64,000 nucleotides of DNA, taken from positions 1 through 64,000 of the forward strand of contig NZ_QKYU01000003.1 of NCBI RefSeq assembly GCF_003253705.1. The letters run 5' to 3'. This DNA comes from Humitalea rosea. GTDB taxonomy: Bacteria > Pseudomonadota > Alphaproteobacteria > Acetobacterales > Acetobacteraceae. Of this stretch, positions 36,593-46,200 are shown in pieces. The notes under the pieces are model-generated. The model ran no database searches. It was not told the origin of the DNA and saw only the letters and a program-made list of their open reading frames with translations. The position numbers and the translations under genes are program-made. The number at the start of each line of letters is the position of its first letter. Within the stretch, counting starts at the first letter, position 1.

Positions 36593-37663
36593 ATGGCGCG
36601 TACCCACCGCATCGCCGTGCTGCCCGGTGACGGCATCGGCAAGGAAACGGTGCCCGAGGGCCTGCGCGTGCTCGATGCCGCCGCGCGGCGTTTCGGCTTC
36701 AACCTTGAACTGAAGCACTTCGACTGGTCCTGCGAGACTTACAAGGAAACCGGGCGGATGATGCCCGAGGACGGGCTGGACCAGCTCCGCACCTCGGATT
36801 CCGTGTTCCTGGGCGCCGTGGGCTGGCCGGGGGTGCCGGACCATATCTCGCTCTGGGGCCTGCTGATCCCGATGCGGCGCGGCTTCGACCAGTATATCTC
36901 GCTGCGTCCCTGCAAGCTGATGCCGGGCACGCGCACGCCGCTCGCCGGCCGCACCCCCGCCGACATCGACTTCATCGTGGTGCGCGAGAACACCGAGGGC
37001 GAATACAGCAGCTCCGGCGGCCGCATGTTCCCCGGCACGCCGCGCGAATTCGTGACGCAGGACAGCGTCTTCACCCGCGTCGGCTGCGACCGGGTGATGA
37101 AATACGCCTTCGAACTGGCGATGACGCGCAAGCGGCGGAAGGTGACCTCGGCCACCAAATCCAACGGCATCACCTTCACCATGCCGTATTGGGACGAGCG
37201 CTTCGCCGAGATGGCGGCGCAGTATCCGGGGATCACCACCGACCAGTTCCACATCGACATCCTCTGCGCGCATTTCGTGCAGCACCCGGATTGGTTCGAC
37301 GTGGTGGTCGGCTCCAACCTGTTCGGCGACATCCTCTCGGATCTGGGGCCCGCCGTGGCGGGCTCGATCGGCATAGCGCCCTCGGCCAACATCAACCCCG
37401 AGCGCGCGCATCCGAGCATGTTCGAGCCGGTGCATGGCTCGGCCCCCGACATCGCGGGCAAGAACATCTGCAACCCGATCGGGCAGATCTGGTCGGGCGC
37501 CATGATGCTGGAGCATCTGGGCGAGGCGGCGGCCGCCGCGGCGATCCTGGATGCGATCGAGCGCCTGCTGGCCGAGGGCGGACCACGCACCCGCGACCTC
37601 GGCGGCCAGGCGAGCACGCAGGATGTCGGCCGCGCCCTGGCCGAGGCCGTGGCGCAGGGCTGA
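36593..37663 (+). CDS. Tartrate/D-malate dehydrogenase-type isocitrate-isopropylmalate family enzyme
   Basis: The 356-residue protein starts at an ATG preceded by AGGAG. It has the family motifs LPGDGIG, RENTEGEYSS and NLFGDILSDLGPAVAGSIG (metal and substrate aspartates), and HGSAPDIAGKNICNP (cofactor loop). The LRPCK region matches tartrate or D-malate dehydrogenase more than isopropylmalate dehydrogenase. It probably oxidises tartrate or D-malate with NAD+ and divalent metal. The exact hydroxyacid is not settled by sequence alone. Confidence 0.9.
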   Translation: MARTHRIAVLPGDGIGKETVPEGLRVLDAAARRFGFNLELKHFDWSCETYKETGRMMPEDGLDQLRTSDSVFLGAVGWPGVPDHISLWGLLIPMRRGFDQYISLRPCKLMPGTRTPLAGRTPADIDFIVVRENTEGEYSSSGGRMFPGTPREFVTQDSVFTRVGCDRVMKYAFELAMTRKRRKVTSATKSNGITFTMPYWDERFAEMAAQYPGITTDQFHIDILCAHFVQHPDWFDVVVGSNLFGDILSDLGPAVAGSIGIAPSANINPERAHPSMFEPVHGSAPDIAGKNICNPIGQIWSGAMMLEHLGEAAAAAAILDAIERLLAEGGPRTRDLGGQASTQDVGRALAEAVAQG

Positions 37664-37724
37664 TCGCCCGCGGGGGGAAGTTTTGGCGCGAGGAGATCGC
37701 GAGGCCCGCTTCCCGGTCGCGGCG

Positions 37725-38336
37725 TCAGCTCTCCAGCTCGCTGTCCCAGTACAAATAGTCGCGCCAGGATTCATGCAAATAATTCGGCGGGAAGGACCGC
37801 CCATTATCCTGCAATTCCCAGGAGGTCGGCTGCCGAGGCGTCTGCCGCGGGTACATCCGGCACTCCTTCGGCAGCATCGCCGCTTTGCGCAGGTTGCAGG
37901 GGCCGCAGGCCGTCACGACGTTTTCCCAGGTGGTGCGGCCACCGCGCGAGCGGGGGATCACATGGTCGAAGGTCAGATCATGCGAGGGCCGGTCCACGCC
38001 GCAGTATTGGCAGGAAAATTCATCCCGCAGGAAGACGTTGAAGCGGGTAAAGGCCGGACGCCGCGCCGAGGGGATGTATTCCTTCAGCGCGATGACGCTG
38101 GGCAGGCGCATGGTCATGCGCGGCGAATGCACCGCGGTTTCATATTCACTGAGTACCGAGACGCGATCGAGCCACACCGCCTTCACTGCGTCCTGCCAGG
38201 ACCAGATCGACAGCGGAAAATACGACAGAGGCCGAAAATCTGCGTTCAATACCAAAGCCGGGAACGTCTGACCGCCCAGGGCAAGTTGGGTGCCATGGGC
38301 CAGTTGGTTGCCCAGAGCCATTCCGCCATCGGGCAC
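37725..38336 (-). CDS. HNH endonuclease family protein
   Basis: The 203-residue protein starts at a GTG with an AAGGAG ribosome site 6 bases upstream. It has an HNH fold: CQYCG, then DLTFDHVIPRSRGG with the His-Asn catalytic residues, and CGPCN; the four Cys make a zinc site. Similar chromosomal HNH proteins occur widely in alphaproteobacteria, with unclear roles in repair or defence. No defence genes are adjacent. Confidence 0.9.
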   Translation of the reverse strand: MPDGGMALGNQLAHGTQLALGGQTFPALVLNADFRPLSYFPLSIWSWQDAVKAVWLDRVSVLSEYETAVHSPRMTMRLPSVIALKEYIPSARRPAFTRFNVFLRDEFSCQYCGVDRPSHDLTFDHVIPRSRGGRTTWENVVTACGPCNLRKAAMLPKECRMYPRQTPRQPTSWELQDNGRSFPPNYLHESWRDYLYWDSELES

Positions 38337-38512
38337 GGTTTGCTCCTTCCACCGCAGGGATGCGGCAGCGGTCCGAACGCCCGGGGGCCTGACCGGCGGT
38401 AAGGCCCCGAAACTTCTGGTGCCGCCGTGATCTGGAATGCAGCTTCATCGTGCAGGGCACAGGGGTCAACCGCCATGCAACGGGGTTTCATCCCTGCGTC
38501 ATGGAACCGGGC

Positions 38513-39181
38513 TCAACCAGGCTCCAACATGGCGAAAGATCGCTGCAGAAAGAGCGCCCCACGGCTGATTCCGGCCTGATCGATGCCATGGCCGAGGCGG
38601 GGGCAGAACAACGACTCGACCGGCACACCAAGCGCCCGCAGCGCGGATTCGGTCCCGCGCGAGGCGGAGGCGGGCACCACCTGGTCATCCTCGCCATGCA
38701 CCAGCAGCACCGGGGGGCGGCAGGCGATGCTCTCCGCCAGCCCCGCCACATCCGGCAGCCCGCCCGAATAGGCCAGGATCGCCGCCGGTGGCTCGGCCCG
38801 CCGCAGCCCATAGGAGAGTGCCGTCATCGCCCCCTGGCTGAAGCCCACCAGCGCGACATGGCTGAGCGGAATCCCGAGTGAGGCGCAGCGTTCCGCGATG
38901 GCGGCATCCAGCACCGGCCGCGCCGCCGCGAGCCCGGCCGCCAGGCGCGCCGGGGTGCGATCGGCGAGGCTGAACCATTGCCGGCCGAAGCCGGGGCCTG
39001 CCTGGTCATAGGCTTCGGGCGCATGCGGGGACCAGAACTGCGCCTCGGGCGCCGCCCCGGCCCAGCCGGGGGCGAGGTCGATCAGGTCGTTCCCATCCGC
39101 CCCCACGCCATGCAGCAGCACCACCAGATGTTTCGCCGGCCCGGTCTTCGGCCCCCAATGTGGCCCGTCCAATATCGGCAT
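38513..39181 (-). CDS. Phospholipase/carboxylesterase (alpha/beta hydrolase)
   Basis: This 222-residue hydrolase starts at the ATG at 39181. The catalytic Ser is in GFSQG, the Asp in GEDDQVV and the His in GHGID. The HGVGADGND oxyanion loop and length match the bacterial carboxylesterase / thioesterase-like group. The substrate is a short acyl ester, not defined. It is divergent from gluQ over 55 bases. Confidence 0.9.
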   Translation of the reverse strand: MPILDGPHWGPKTGPAKHLVVLLHGVGADGNDLIDLAPGWAGAAPEAQFWSPHAPEAYDQAGPGFGRQWFSLADRTPARLAAGLAAARPVLDAAIAERCASLGIPLSHVALVGFSQGAMTALSYGLRRAEPPAAILAYSGGLPDVAGLAESIACRPPVLLVHGEDDQVVPASASRGTESALRALGVPVESLFCPRLGHGIDQAGISRGALFLQRSFAMLEPG

Positions 39182-39236
39182 CGCTCTTGCCCCTTGCTGC
39201 GGTCCTTGGCTATCGCGGGCGGGGCGGCCCCGCAAC

Positions 39237-40091
39237 ATGACCCTGACCACACGCTTCGCGCCGAGCCCGACCGGGCTGCTGCATCTCGGCCACGCGCATT
39301 CGGCGCTGGCGGGCTTTTCGGCCGCGCGCGCCGCGGGCGGCCGGTTCCTGCTGCGGATCGAGGATATCGACAGTCAGCGCTGCCGCCCCGAATTCACCGA
39401 GGCCATCCTGCGCGACCTGGACTGGCTCGGCCTGGAATGGGATGGCGCGGTGCGGGTGCAGTCGCGGCATATGGCCGAGTACCGCGCCGTGCTGGAGGCG
39501 CTGGACGCGCGGGGGCTGCTCTACCCCTGCGTCTGCACCCGCGCCGATATCGCGGCGGCGGGGGCGGCGCCGCATGGGCCGGAGGGCGCGGTCTACCCCG
39601 GCACCTGCCGCGACCCCACGCGGGCGCAGCGCGCGGCGAGGCTGGCGCAGCCGCATGCGCTGCGGCTGGACATGGGTCGCGCCCTGGCCGTGGTGCCTGG
39701 GGATCTGTGGTTTTGCGAGGCGGGGCGGGGGCGCCTGCGCTGCGATCCCGCGCGCTTCGGCGATGTGGTGCTGGCGCGGAAGGATACGCCGGCCTCCTAC
39801 CACCTCTGCGTCACCCACGATGACGCGGTGCAGGGGGTGACGCTGGTCACGCGGGGGGAGGATCTGCTGGCCGCGACCGATGTGCAGCGGCTGTTGCAGG
39901 CGCTTTGCGGCTGGCCGGAGCCGCATTACGCGCACCACCGGCTGCTGACCGATGGCACGGGGCGGCGGCTGGCCAAGCGGGATGGGGCGGCGACGCTGGC
40001 GAGCCTGCGCGAGGCGGGGCGGAGCCCGGCGGAGGTGCGGGCGATGGCGGGCTGGCCGGGTCAGCCGGCGAGGAGCCCCTCGATCGCCTGA
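39237..40091 (+). CDS. gluQ: Glutamyl-Q tRNA(Asp) synthetase
   Basis: The 284-residue protein is a truncated glutamyl-tRNA synthetase. It has the FAPSPTG start, HLGH (HIGH motif), the GluQRS cysteines (CVC near 93-95, and YPGTC) and RLAKRD in place of KMSKS. It lacks the anticodon-binding domain, as GluQRS always does. It attaches glutamate to the queuosine base of tRNA(Asp). Its end overlaps the convergent pterin dehydratase stop by 31 bases. Confidence 0.93.
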   Translation: MTLTTRFAPSPTGLLHLGHAHSALAGFSAARAAGGRFLLRIEDIDSQRCRPEFTEAILRDLDWLGLEWDGAVRVQSRHMAEYRAVLEALDARGLLYPCVCTRADIAAAGAAPHGPEGAVYPGTCRDPTRAQRAARLAQPHALRLDMGRALAVVPGDLWFCEAGRGRLRCDPARFGDVVLARKDTPASYHLCVTHDDAVQGVTLVTRGEDLLAATDVQRLLQALCGWPEPHYAHHRLLTDGTGRRLAKRDGAATLASLREAGRSPAEVRAMAGWPGQPARSPSIA

Positions 40092-40369
40092 GCCAGCGCC
40101 ACATCGCGCGGGGACAGCCCGCCCGCGTCATGTGTGGTCAGGGTGATCTCCACCCTATTCCACACATTGGTCCATTCCGGGTGGTGGTCCTGCGCCTCGG
40201 CCAGCAAGGCGACGCGGCTCATGAAGCCCCAGGCCTCGGAGAAATTCTTGAAGCGCAGGCTCCGGTGGATGGCGTCGCGGTCGGGCCGCGGCTGCCATTG
40301 CGGCAGGCTCTGCGCCAGCCCGGCCCGTTCGGCGGGGGAGAGTTTCACGAGGGCGATGTTTTCTGTCAT
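40061..40369 (-). CDS. Pterin-4a-carbinolamine dehydratase
   Basis: The 102-residue protein has the family core [18 protein letters not shown] with the catalytic HHPEW, then [17 protein letters not shown]. It dehydrates 4a-hydroxytetrahydropterin, which recycles pterin cofactor for aromatic amino-acid hydroxylases or other pterin enzymes. No phenylalanine hydroxylase is adjacent in this window. The start at 40369 is divergent from the metallopeptidase. Confidence 0.93.
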   Translation of the reverse strand: MTENIALVKLSPAERAGLAQSLPQWQPRPDRDAIHRSLRFKNFSEAWGFMSRVALLAEAQDHHPEWTNVWNRVEITLTTHDAGGLSPRDVALAQAIEGLLAG

Positions 40370-40431
40370 GGGGGGCCTCCTTCACCGAGATGGGCATTGA
40401 CGCGGCCCGTGCCATCGGAGCCGATGCGCCC

Positions 40432-40824
40432 ATGCGATACACAACGCCCCCCGCGATCGATGACCTGCTCGAAATGGCCGAGCGCGCCCTTGGCGCCATC
40501 CCCTCCGAACTGCGCGAGAATGTGCGCGGCCTCGCCATATTGGTGGAGGAGGTGCCCGATGATGACACCCTGGAGGAGATGGGGCTGGAACACCCCTGGG
40601 AGCTGACAGGGCTCTATCGCGGCACGCCGCTGACCGAGCGGAGCTTCGGCGATGTGCCCGCCCAGCCGGATACGGTGCTGCTCTACCGCGAGCCGATCCT
40701 GGTGGAATGGGTGGAGACCGGGGAGGATCTGTTCCGCCTCATCCGCAATGTGCTGATCCATGAGATCGCGCATCATTTCGGCTTCTCGGATGCGGAGATC
40801 ACCCGGCTGGAGGGAGAGGGCTAG
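40432..40824 (+). CDS. Small metallopeptidase family protein (HExxH)
   Basis: The 130-residue protein has the HEIAHHFGFSD motif, giving two zinc His and an Asp as third ligand, at about residues 115-125. It is in the minimal metallopeptidase family of about 130 residues. I chose the ATG at 40432 on length; an ATG at 40390 is possible. The physiological substrate is unknown. Its stop overlaps the convergent UDG-like stop by 3 bases. Confidence 0.88.
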   Translation: MRYTTPPAIDDLLEMAERALGAIPSELRENVRGLAILVEEVPDDDTLEEMGLEHPWELTGLYRGTPLTERSFGDVPAQPDTVLLYREPILVEWVETGEDLFRLIRNVLIHEIAHHFGFSDAEITRLEGEG

Positions 40825-41408
40825 GCCAGCGCCCGCGCGACCGCGAGGCGCAGCGCCGGCAGCACCTCGGCCTCGAACCACGGGTTGCGCTGCGCCCAGC
40901 CGATGGTGCGCCAGGACGGGTGGGGCAGGGGAAACAGCCCCTCCGCCATATGCCCGGCAAAGCCCCGCACCGCCGTCTCCAGCCCCATGCGCGGCCCCAG
41001 CACCAGGCGGATGGCATAGCCGCCGACCAGCAGCCGCAGCCGCACATCCTTCAGCAACGGCATGATGCGCGGATGCCAGGCCGGCGCGCATTCCGGCCGG
41101 GGCGGCGCATCGCCGCCGCGCGGCAGCCGCCCCGGGTAGCACATGCCGCAGGGCAGGATGGCGACCTTGGTCGTGTCGTAGAACGCATCCACCCCCAGCC
41201 CCAGCCATCCCCGCAGCCGCTCGCCGGAGGGGTCGAGGAAGGGCGTGCCCGACAGATGCGCCTTGGTCCCCGGCGCCTGGGAGGTGATCAGCAGCCGCGC
41301 CCCATCCCCGATCTGCAGGATCGGCCGCGGCCCCAGCGGCAGGGCGGCGGCGCAAAGGGTGCAGGCGCGGGCGGCGCGGGCGGCCTGCTCCAGGGGCGTG
41401 TCGGACAT
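40821..41408 (-). CDS. Uracil-DNA glycosylase superfamily protein
   Basis: The 195-residue protein has an N-terminal CTLC pair, a catalytic-side loop (ITSQAPGTKAHLSG), and a C-terminal HPSWR loop typical of the uracil-DNA glycosylase superfamily. More cysteines occur in LPCGMCYPG and PEC, so an iron-sulfur cluster like that of family 4/5 enzymes is possible but not established. It may excise deaminated bases. The start (ATG 41408) is divergent from the Liv/ligase operon with 111 bases between. Confidence 0.85.
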   Translation of the reverse strand: MSDTPLEQAARAARACTLCAAALPLGPRPILQIGDGARLLITSQAPGTKAHLSGTPFLDPSGERLRGWLGLGVDAFYDTTKVAILPCGMCYPGRLPRGGDAPPRPECAPAWHPRIMPLLKDVRLRLLVGGYAIRLVLGPRMGLETAVRGFAGHMAEGLFPLPHPSWRTIGWAQRNPWFEAEVLPALRLAVARALA

Positions 41409-41519
41409 GGCGGCTGAAGGGGCCACCGCCCGGGCCCGCCGTCAATAACGCCGGTTGCGACCGCGGCCCCGCCGCTCCATCATCCCTGCCAAGGGAAGAA
41501 AACATCCGGGGAGCCGCCT

Positions 41520-42305
41520 GTGGGCGAAGACGCGCCGATTCTGGCCGCTGACCACGTTTCCCTCCGGTTCGGCGGGGTGCGGGCGCTGACCGATGTCTCC
41601 TTCTCCGTGAACCGGGGGGAGATCTTCTCCATCATCGGGCCGAATGGCGCGGGCAAGACCTCGATGGTCAATTGCATCTCCGGCCGCTACCGCCCGACCG
41701 AAGGCAGTATCCTCTGGCAGGGGCGCGACATCACCCGCGTCGCCACCAACCGCCGCGCGGCGCTCGGCATCGGCCGCACCTTCCAGAACCTGGCGCTGTT
41801 CGGGCACATGAGCGTGCTCGACAACATCATGGTCGGGCGGCACCACCTCCTCTCCTCCGGCGTGGTGCAGGGCATGCTGTGGTGGCTCGGCGGCGCGCAG
41901 CGCGAGGAGATCGCGCATCGGCGCGAGGTCGAGGAGATCATCGATTTTTTGGAGATCCAGGCGGTGCGCAAGGCGCCGGCGGGCACGCTCTCCTACGGCT
42001 TGCGCAAGCGGGTGGAGCTGGCGCGCGCCATGGCGCTGAAACCGCAGCTCATCCTGCTGGATGAACCCATGGCGGGCATGAACCTTGAGGAGAAGGAGGA
42101 CATGGCCCGCTTCATCGTCGACCTCAACGAGGAATGGGGGATGACGGTGCTGATGATCGAGCATGACATGGGCGTGGTCATGGATATCTCGACCCGCGTC
42201 ATGGTGCTGGATTTCGGCCGCCAGATCGCGATCGGAAGCCCGGAGGAGGTGATGGCCCATCCCCGCGTCCGCAGCGCCTATCTGGGGGAGGAGGTCGAGG
42301 CGTGA
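41520..42305 (+). CDS. livG: Branched-chain amino acid-type ABC transporter ATP-binding protein (LivG-like)
   Basis: The 261-residue ATPase starts at a GTG with GGGGAG 7 bases upstream. Walker A is GPNGAGKTS, the signature region is LSYGLRKRVELARAM and Walker B is LILLDEPMAGM, as is normal for LivG. It is the first gene of an eleven-gene operon whose genes mostly overlap by a few bases. The stop overlaps the ligase start. Confidence 0.9.
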   Translation: MGEDAPILAADHVSLRFGGVRALTDVSFSVNRGEIFSIIGPNGAGKTSMVNCISGRYRPTEGSILWQGRDITRVATNRRAALGIGRTFQNLALFGHMSVLDNIMVGRHHLLSSGVVQGMLWWLGGAQREEIAHRREVEEIIDFLEIQAVRKAPAGTLSYGLRKRVELARAMALKPQLILLDEPMAGMNLEEKEDMARFIVDLNEEWGMTVLMIEHDMGVVMDISTRVMVLDFGRQIAIGSPEEVMAHPRVRSAYLGEEVEA

Positions 42306-44179
42306 GCGCCGATACCCTGCCCAAGCTGCTGGCGCGCAACGCCGCCGAGCATGGCGGCGAAACGGCGATGCGCGAGAAGCGCCTCGGCATCTGGACCGCG
42401 CTGAGCTGGGGGGAGGTGCAGGCCCGCACGCGCCAGATGGCGCTCGGGCTGCATGTGATGGGCGTGGGCGCGGGCGATGTCGTGGGGCTGATCGGCGACA
42501 ACCGGCCGGATTGGGTGATGGGGGAGATCGCGGCCCATGCCATCGGCGCGCGCTCGCTCGGGCTGTATCGCGACGTGCTGGAGGATGAGGTCCATTACCT
42601 GCTCGACTTCGCCGCCGCGACGGTGGTGCTGGCCGAGGATGAGGAGCAGGTCGACAAGCTGCTGAACGTCGCCGACCGCCTGCCGCTGCTGCGCCACATC
42701 ATCTACGGCGATCCGCGCGGGATGCGGAAATACGAGGATGCGCGGCTGCGGCCGTTGAGCGATCTGCTGGCCGAAGGTGCCGCGGCGCATGCAGCCGACC
42801 CGGGGCATTACGCGCGCCTGGTCGCGGCCGGCAATGGCGAGGATATCGCGATCCTCTGCACCACCTCCGGCACCACGGCGCGGCCGAAACTGGCGCTGCT
42901 GCCGGCGGGCTGCCTGGTGCGGCATGTGGAGATGTATCTGCGCTTCGATCCGCGCGGTGCGGAGGAGGATTACGTCTCGGTGCTGCCGCTGCCCTGGATC
43001 ATGGAGCAGATCTACGTCCTCGGCTTCTGGCTGGTCTCCCGCATGCGGGTGAATTTCGTCGAGGAGCCCGAGACGATGATGGCCGATTTCCGCGAGATCG
43101 GGCCGCATTTCGTGCTCTTCGCGCCCAGGGTATGGGAAAGCCTGGCCGCCGAGGTGCGGGCCCGCGTCATGGATGCGAGCCCGATGAAGCGCTGGCTGTT
43201 CGACCTCGGCATGCGGCTCGGCCTCGCGGCGCTGGCCAAGGGCAAGCGCTCCTGGCTCGCCGATGTGCTGCTGTTTCGCGCGCTGCGCGACCGGCTGGGG
43301 TTTTCGAGGCTGCGCTCGGCCGCGACCGGTGGGGCCGCGCTGGGGCCCGAGACGTTCCGCTTCTTCCAGGCGATGGGGGTGCCGCTGCGCCAGCTCTACG
43401 GCCAGACCGAGCTTTTGGGGGCCTATACGCTGCACCGCGCCGATGCGGTGAACTTCGACACGGTCGGCGTGCCCATGGGGCCGGAGGTGGAGCTGCGGAT
43501 CGAGGACCCGGATCGCAACGGCGTCGGCGAGATCGTCACGCGGCACCCCAACATGTTCCGCGGCTACCTGAACGTGGCCGAGACCCCGGACATGCGGGAC
43601 GGCTGGATGTACACCGGGGATGCCGGCTACTTCGACAAGACCAGGCAGCTTGTGGTGATCGATCGCATCAAGGACATCGCGACCACCAGCGGCGGCGAGC
43701 GCTTCAGCCCGCAGTTCATCGAGAACAAGCTGAAGTTCAGCCCCTTCGTCGCCGAGGCCGTGGTGCTGGGCGATGCCCGGCCGCATCTCGCGGCGCTGAT
43801 CTGCATCCGCTTCCAGATCGTCGGCAAATGGGCGGAACGCCAGCGTATCGCCTTCACGACGTATAGCGACCTCGCCTCGCGGCCGGAGGTATTGGCGCTG
43901 CTGCGGGAGGAGGTAGTGAAGGTCAACGCCACCCTGCCCGAGCCGCAGCGCATCCGCGACTTCGTGCTGCTCTACAAGGAACTCGACGCCGACGACGACG
44001 AGCTGACGCGCACGCGGAAAGTCCGCCGCGGCGTCATCAACCAGAAATACGGCCAGATCATCGACGCCATCTATCGCGGCGATGCCGCCATCCCGGTGGA
44101 TACGGTGATCCAGTTCCAGGACGGCACCACGCAGCGGGTGCGGACCAGCCTGACCGTCGCCTCGCCGCTGGCCGCCTGA
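42302..44179 (+). CDS. AMP-binding (long-chain acyl-CoA synthetase-like) protein within the transporter operon
   Basis: The 625-residue protein has the ANL adenylation fold. It has a phosphate-loop variant TSGTTARPKLAL, then GQTELLGAYTL (normally YGxTE), GWMYTGDAGYFD and IKDIATTSGGERFSPQFIEN; the C-terminal lysine motif is less clear. It would activate a carboxylic acid to an acyl-CoA. It sits between livG and livH, so import and activation are co-expressed. The substrate is likely a branched or longer-chain acid but cannot be fixed from sequence. Confidence 0.88.
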   Translation: MSADTLPKLLARNAAEHGGETAMREKRLGIWTALSWGEVQARTRQMALGLHVMGVGAGDVVGLIGDNRPDWVMGEIAAHAIGARSLGLYRDVLEDEVHYLLDFAAATVVLAEDEEQVDKLLNVADRLPLLRHIIYGDPRGMRKYEDARLRPLSDLLAEGAAAHAADPGHYARLVAAGNGEDIAILCTTSGTTARPKLALLPAGCLVRHVEMYLRFDPRGAEEDYVSVLPLPWIMEQIYVLGFWLVSRMRVNFVEEPETMMADFREIGPHFVLFAPRVWESLAAEVRARVMDASPMKRWLFDLGMRLGLAALAKGKRSWLADVLLFRALRDRLGFSRLRSAATGGAALGPETFRFFQAMGVPLRQLYGQTELLGAYTLHRADAVNFDTVGVPMGPEVELRIEDPDRNGVGEIVTRHPNMFRGYLNVAETPDMRDGWMYTGDAGYFDKTRQLVVIDRIKDIATTSGGERFSPQFIENKLKFSPFVAEAVVLGDARPHLAALICIRFQIVGKWAERQRIAFTTYSDLASRPEVLALLREEVVKVNATLPEPQRIRDFVLLYKELDADDDELTRTRKVRRGVINQKYGQIIDAIYRGDAAIPVDTVIQFQDGTTQRVRTSLTVASPLAA

Positions 44180-44189
44180 GGAGAAGATC

Positions 44190-45083
44190 GTGGATTTCAC
44201 CCTGTTCTTTCCGCTGCTGCTCAATGGTCTGATCGTCGGCGCGCTCTATGGCGTGGTCGCGATGAGCTTCGTGCTGATCTACAAGGCGTCCCAGGTGGTG
44301 AACTTCGCGCAAGGGGAGTTCCTGCTGGTCGGCGCCTGGGTCTGCTGGTGGCTGCTGACGACCTATCCCATCCCGTTCTGGGCCGGCTTCCTCGTCACCA
44401 TGTGCTTCATGACGCTGTTCGGGATCATCCTGCAGGTGGTGGTGCTGCGGCCGCTGATCGGGGAGCCGGTCATCAGCGTCATCATGGCGACGGTGGGCAT
44501 GTCGATCTTCTTCCAGGCGCTGATGAAATGGATGTTCGGCGTCTTCGCCAAGCCCTTCCCGCCGATCTTCGCCACCGAACGGGTGCAGGTCCTGGGGTTG
44601 CAGGTGCAGCCGGTCTATCTGCTCTCGCTCGTCGTCTCGCTGTTCATCATGCTCGGCTTCTGGTGGTTCTTCACCTACAGCAAGCACGGGCTGGCGATGC
44701 GGGCCACGGCCTTTGACCAGCAGGTGGCGCAATCGCTCGGCGTCTCGGTGCCGCGGGTGTTCGCGATGTCCTGGGCGATTTCGGCGGTGGTGTCCTCGGT
44801 CGCGGGCGTGGTGGTGGGGGTGGTGAATGGCGTGTCCTCGGCGCTGTCCTTCTACGGCATCAAGGTGTTCCCGGCGGTCATCCTGGGCGGCCTGGATTCC
44901 ATCATCGGCGCGGTGCTGGGTGGGCTGATCGTCGGCGTGCTGGAAAACCTCGCGCAATGGGTGGACAGCGAATTCCTGAACTGGGGCAACATGACGCAGA
45001 TCGCGCCCTTCTACGCCCTCGTGCTGATCCTGCTGATCAAGCCCTATGGGCTGTTCGGCACCAAGAACATCGAGCGGGTCTGA
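44190..45083 (+). CDS. livH: Branched-chain amino acid-type ABC permease (LivH-like)
   Basis: The 297-residue membrane protein starts at a GTG after a GAGGAGAAG site. It has LivH features: the early LNGLIVGALYGVVAMSFVLIYKAS segment, QVVNFAQGEF, and VFPAVILGGLDSIIGAVLGGL. It forms the pore with LivM. It has about eight membrane segments. Confidence 0.93.
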   Translation: MDFTLFFPLLLNGLIVGALYGVVAMSFVLIYKASQVVNFAQGEFLLVGAWVCWWLLTTYPIPFWAGFLVTMCFMTLFGIILQVVVLRPLIGEPVISVIMATVGMSIFFQALMKWMFGVFAKPFPPIFATERVQVLGLQVQPVYLLSLVVSLFIMLGFWWFFTYSKHGLAMRATAFDQQVAQSLGVSVPRVFAMSWAISAVVSSVAGVVVGVVNGVSSALSFYGIKVFPAVILGGLDSIIGAVLGGLIVGVLENLAQWVDSEFLNWGNMTQIAPFYALVLILLIKPYGLFGTKNIERV

Positions 45084-45086
45084 GAC

Positions 45087-46154
45087 ATGGTGGCCCTGAC
45101 CCCGGCGGGCGACTACCGCACCTCCTACGCCGCCGACATGACGATCTTCCCCACGCGCAACAGCCGTATCGCGATGCTGCTCGGTATCGTGCTGGCCTGC
45201 GCGGCGCCGCTGGTGCTGGGCCGATATGAGCTGGGGCTGCTGATCAATATCGGCACGCTCGGGATCGCGGCCCTCGGGCTCAACATCCTCGTCGGCTTCA
45301 CCGGGCAGATCAGCATCGGCCATGCCGCCTTCTTCGGCTTCGGCGCCTTCATGTCGGCCTGGCTGCATGAGGAGTTCCATATTCCTGTCATCCTTTGCAT
45401 CCCGCTGGCGGGGCTCGGCACGGCGGTGGTGGGGCTGATCTTCGGCCTGCCGGCGGCGCGGCTGAAGGGGCTGTACCTGGCCATCGCCACCCTCGCCGCG
45501 CAGTTCATCCTGGAGGATTTCTTCGCCCGCGCGCGCTGGTTCACCGGCGGCGTTGCCGGCCGCATGACTGAGAATGTCAGCATCGCCGGCATCGTCTTCG
45601 ACCGCGAGGAAAGCTACTTCTACATCGTGCTCGGCTTCGTCGTGCTGATGTTTGTCGGTGCCGCAAACCTCATGCGCACCCGCGACGGGCGGGCGCTGGT
45701 GGCGGTGCGCGACCACTACCTCTCGGCCGAGGTCATGGGCATCAACCTTGCCTATTACCGCACGCTCTCCTTCGCGATCTCCTCCTTCTACGCGGGGATC
45801 GGCGGCGCGCTTTATGCGCATTACCTCCTGTTTGTCTCGGTCGAGGCCTTCAACATCCTCTTCTCGATCCAGTTCCTCGCCATGGTCATCATCGGCGGGC
45901 TCGGCAGCGTGATGGGCAGCCTGCTGGGCGCCGCCTTCATGGTGCTGCTGCCCGAGGTTGTGCAGGCGCTGGTGGACCAGCTCGCGGGCGGCGCCATCGA
46001 TCGCACGCTGAAACTGGGCGCCAACATCTCCTTCCTGCGCGAGATGATGGTCGGTGCCTCGATCATCCTGTTCCTGGTGTTCGAACCCAATGGGCTCGCG
46101 CATCGATGGCGGTTGATCAAGGCGTATTGGAAGCTCTACCCCTATTCCCACTGA
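45087..46154 (+). CDS. livM: Branched-chain amino acid-type ABC permease (LivM-like)
   Basis: The 355-residue permease has a short hydrophilic N-terminus, then LivM motifs GQISIGHAAFFGFGAF and the late IGGLGSVMGSLLGAAF. It follows livH by 3 bases. Unlike the transporter near the left of the window, the two permeases are separate here. Confidence 0.93.
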   Translation: MVALTPAGDYRTSYAADMTIFPTRNSRIAMLLGIVLACAAPLVLGRYELGLLINIGTLGIAALGLNILVGFTGQISIGHAAFFGFGAFMSAWLHEEFHIPVILCIPLAGLGTAVVGLIFGLPAARLKGLYLAIATLAAQFILEDFFARARWFTGGVAGRMTENVSIAGIVFDREESYFYIVLGFVVLMFVGAANLMRTRDGRALVAVRDHYLSAEVMGINLAYYRTLSFAISSFYAGIGGALYAHYLLFVSVEAFNILFSIQFLAMVIIGGLGSVMGSLLGAAFMVLLPEVVQALVDQLAGGAIDRTLKLGANISFLREMMVGASIILFLVFEPNGLAHRWRLIKAYWKLYPYSH

Positions 46155-46200
46155 TCCGCCGGAACAGGCGGGCGTGCAAAGCAAACGGAGGCGAACGACT

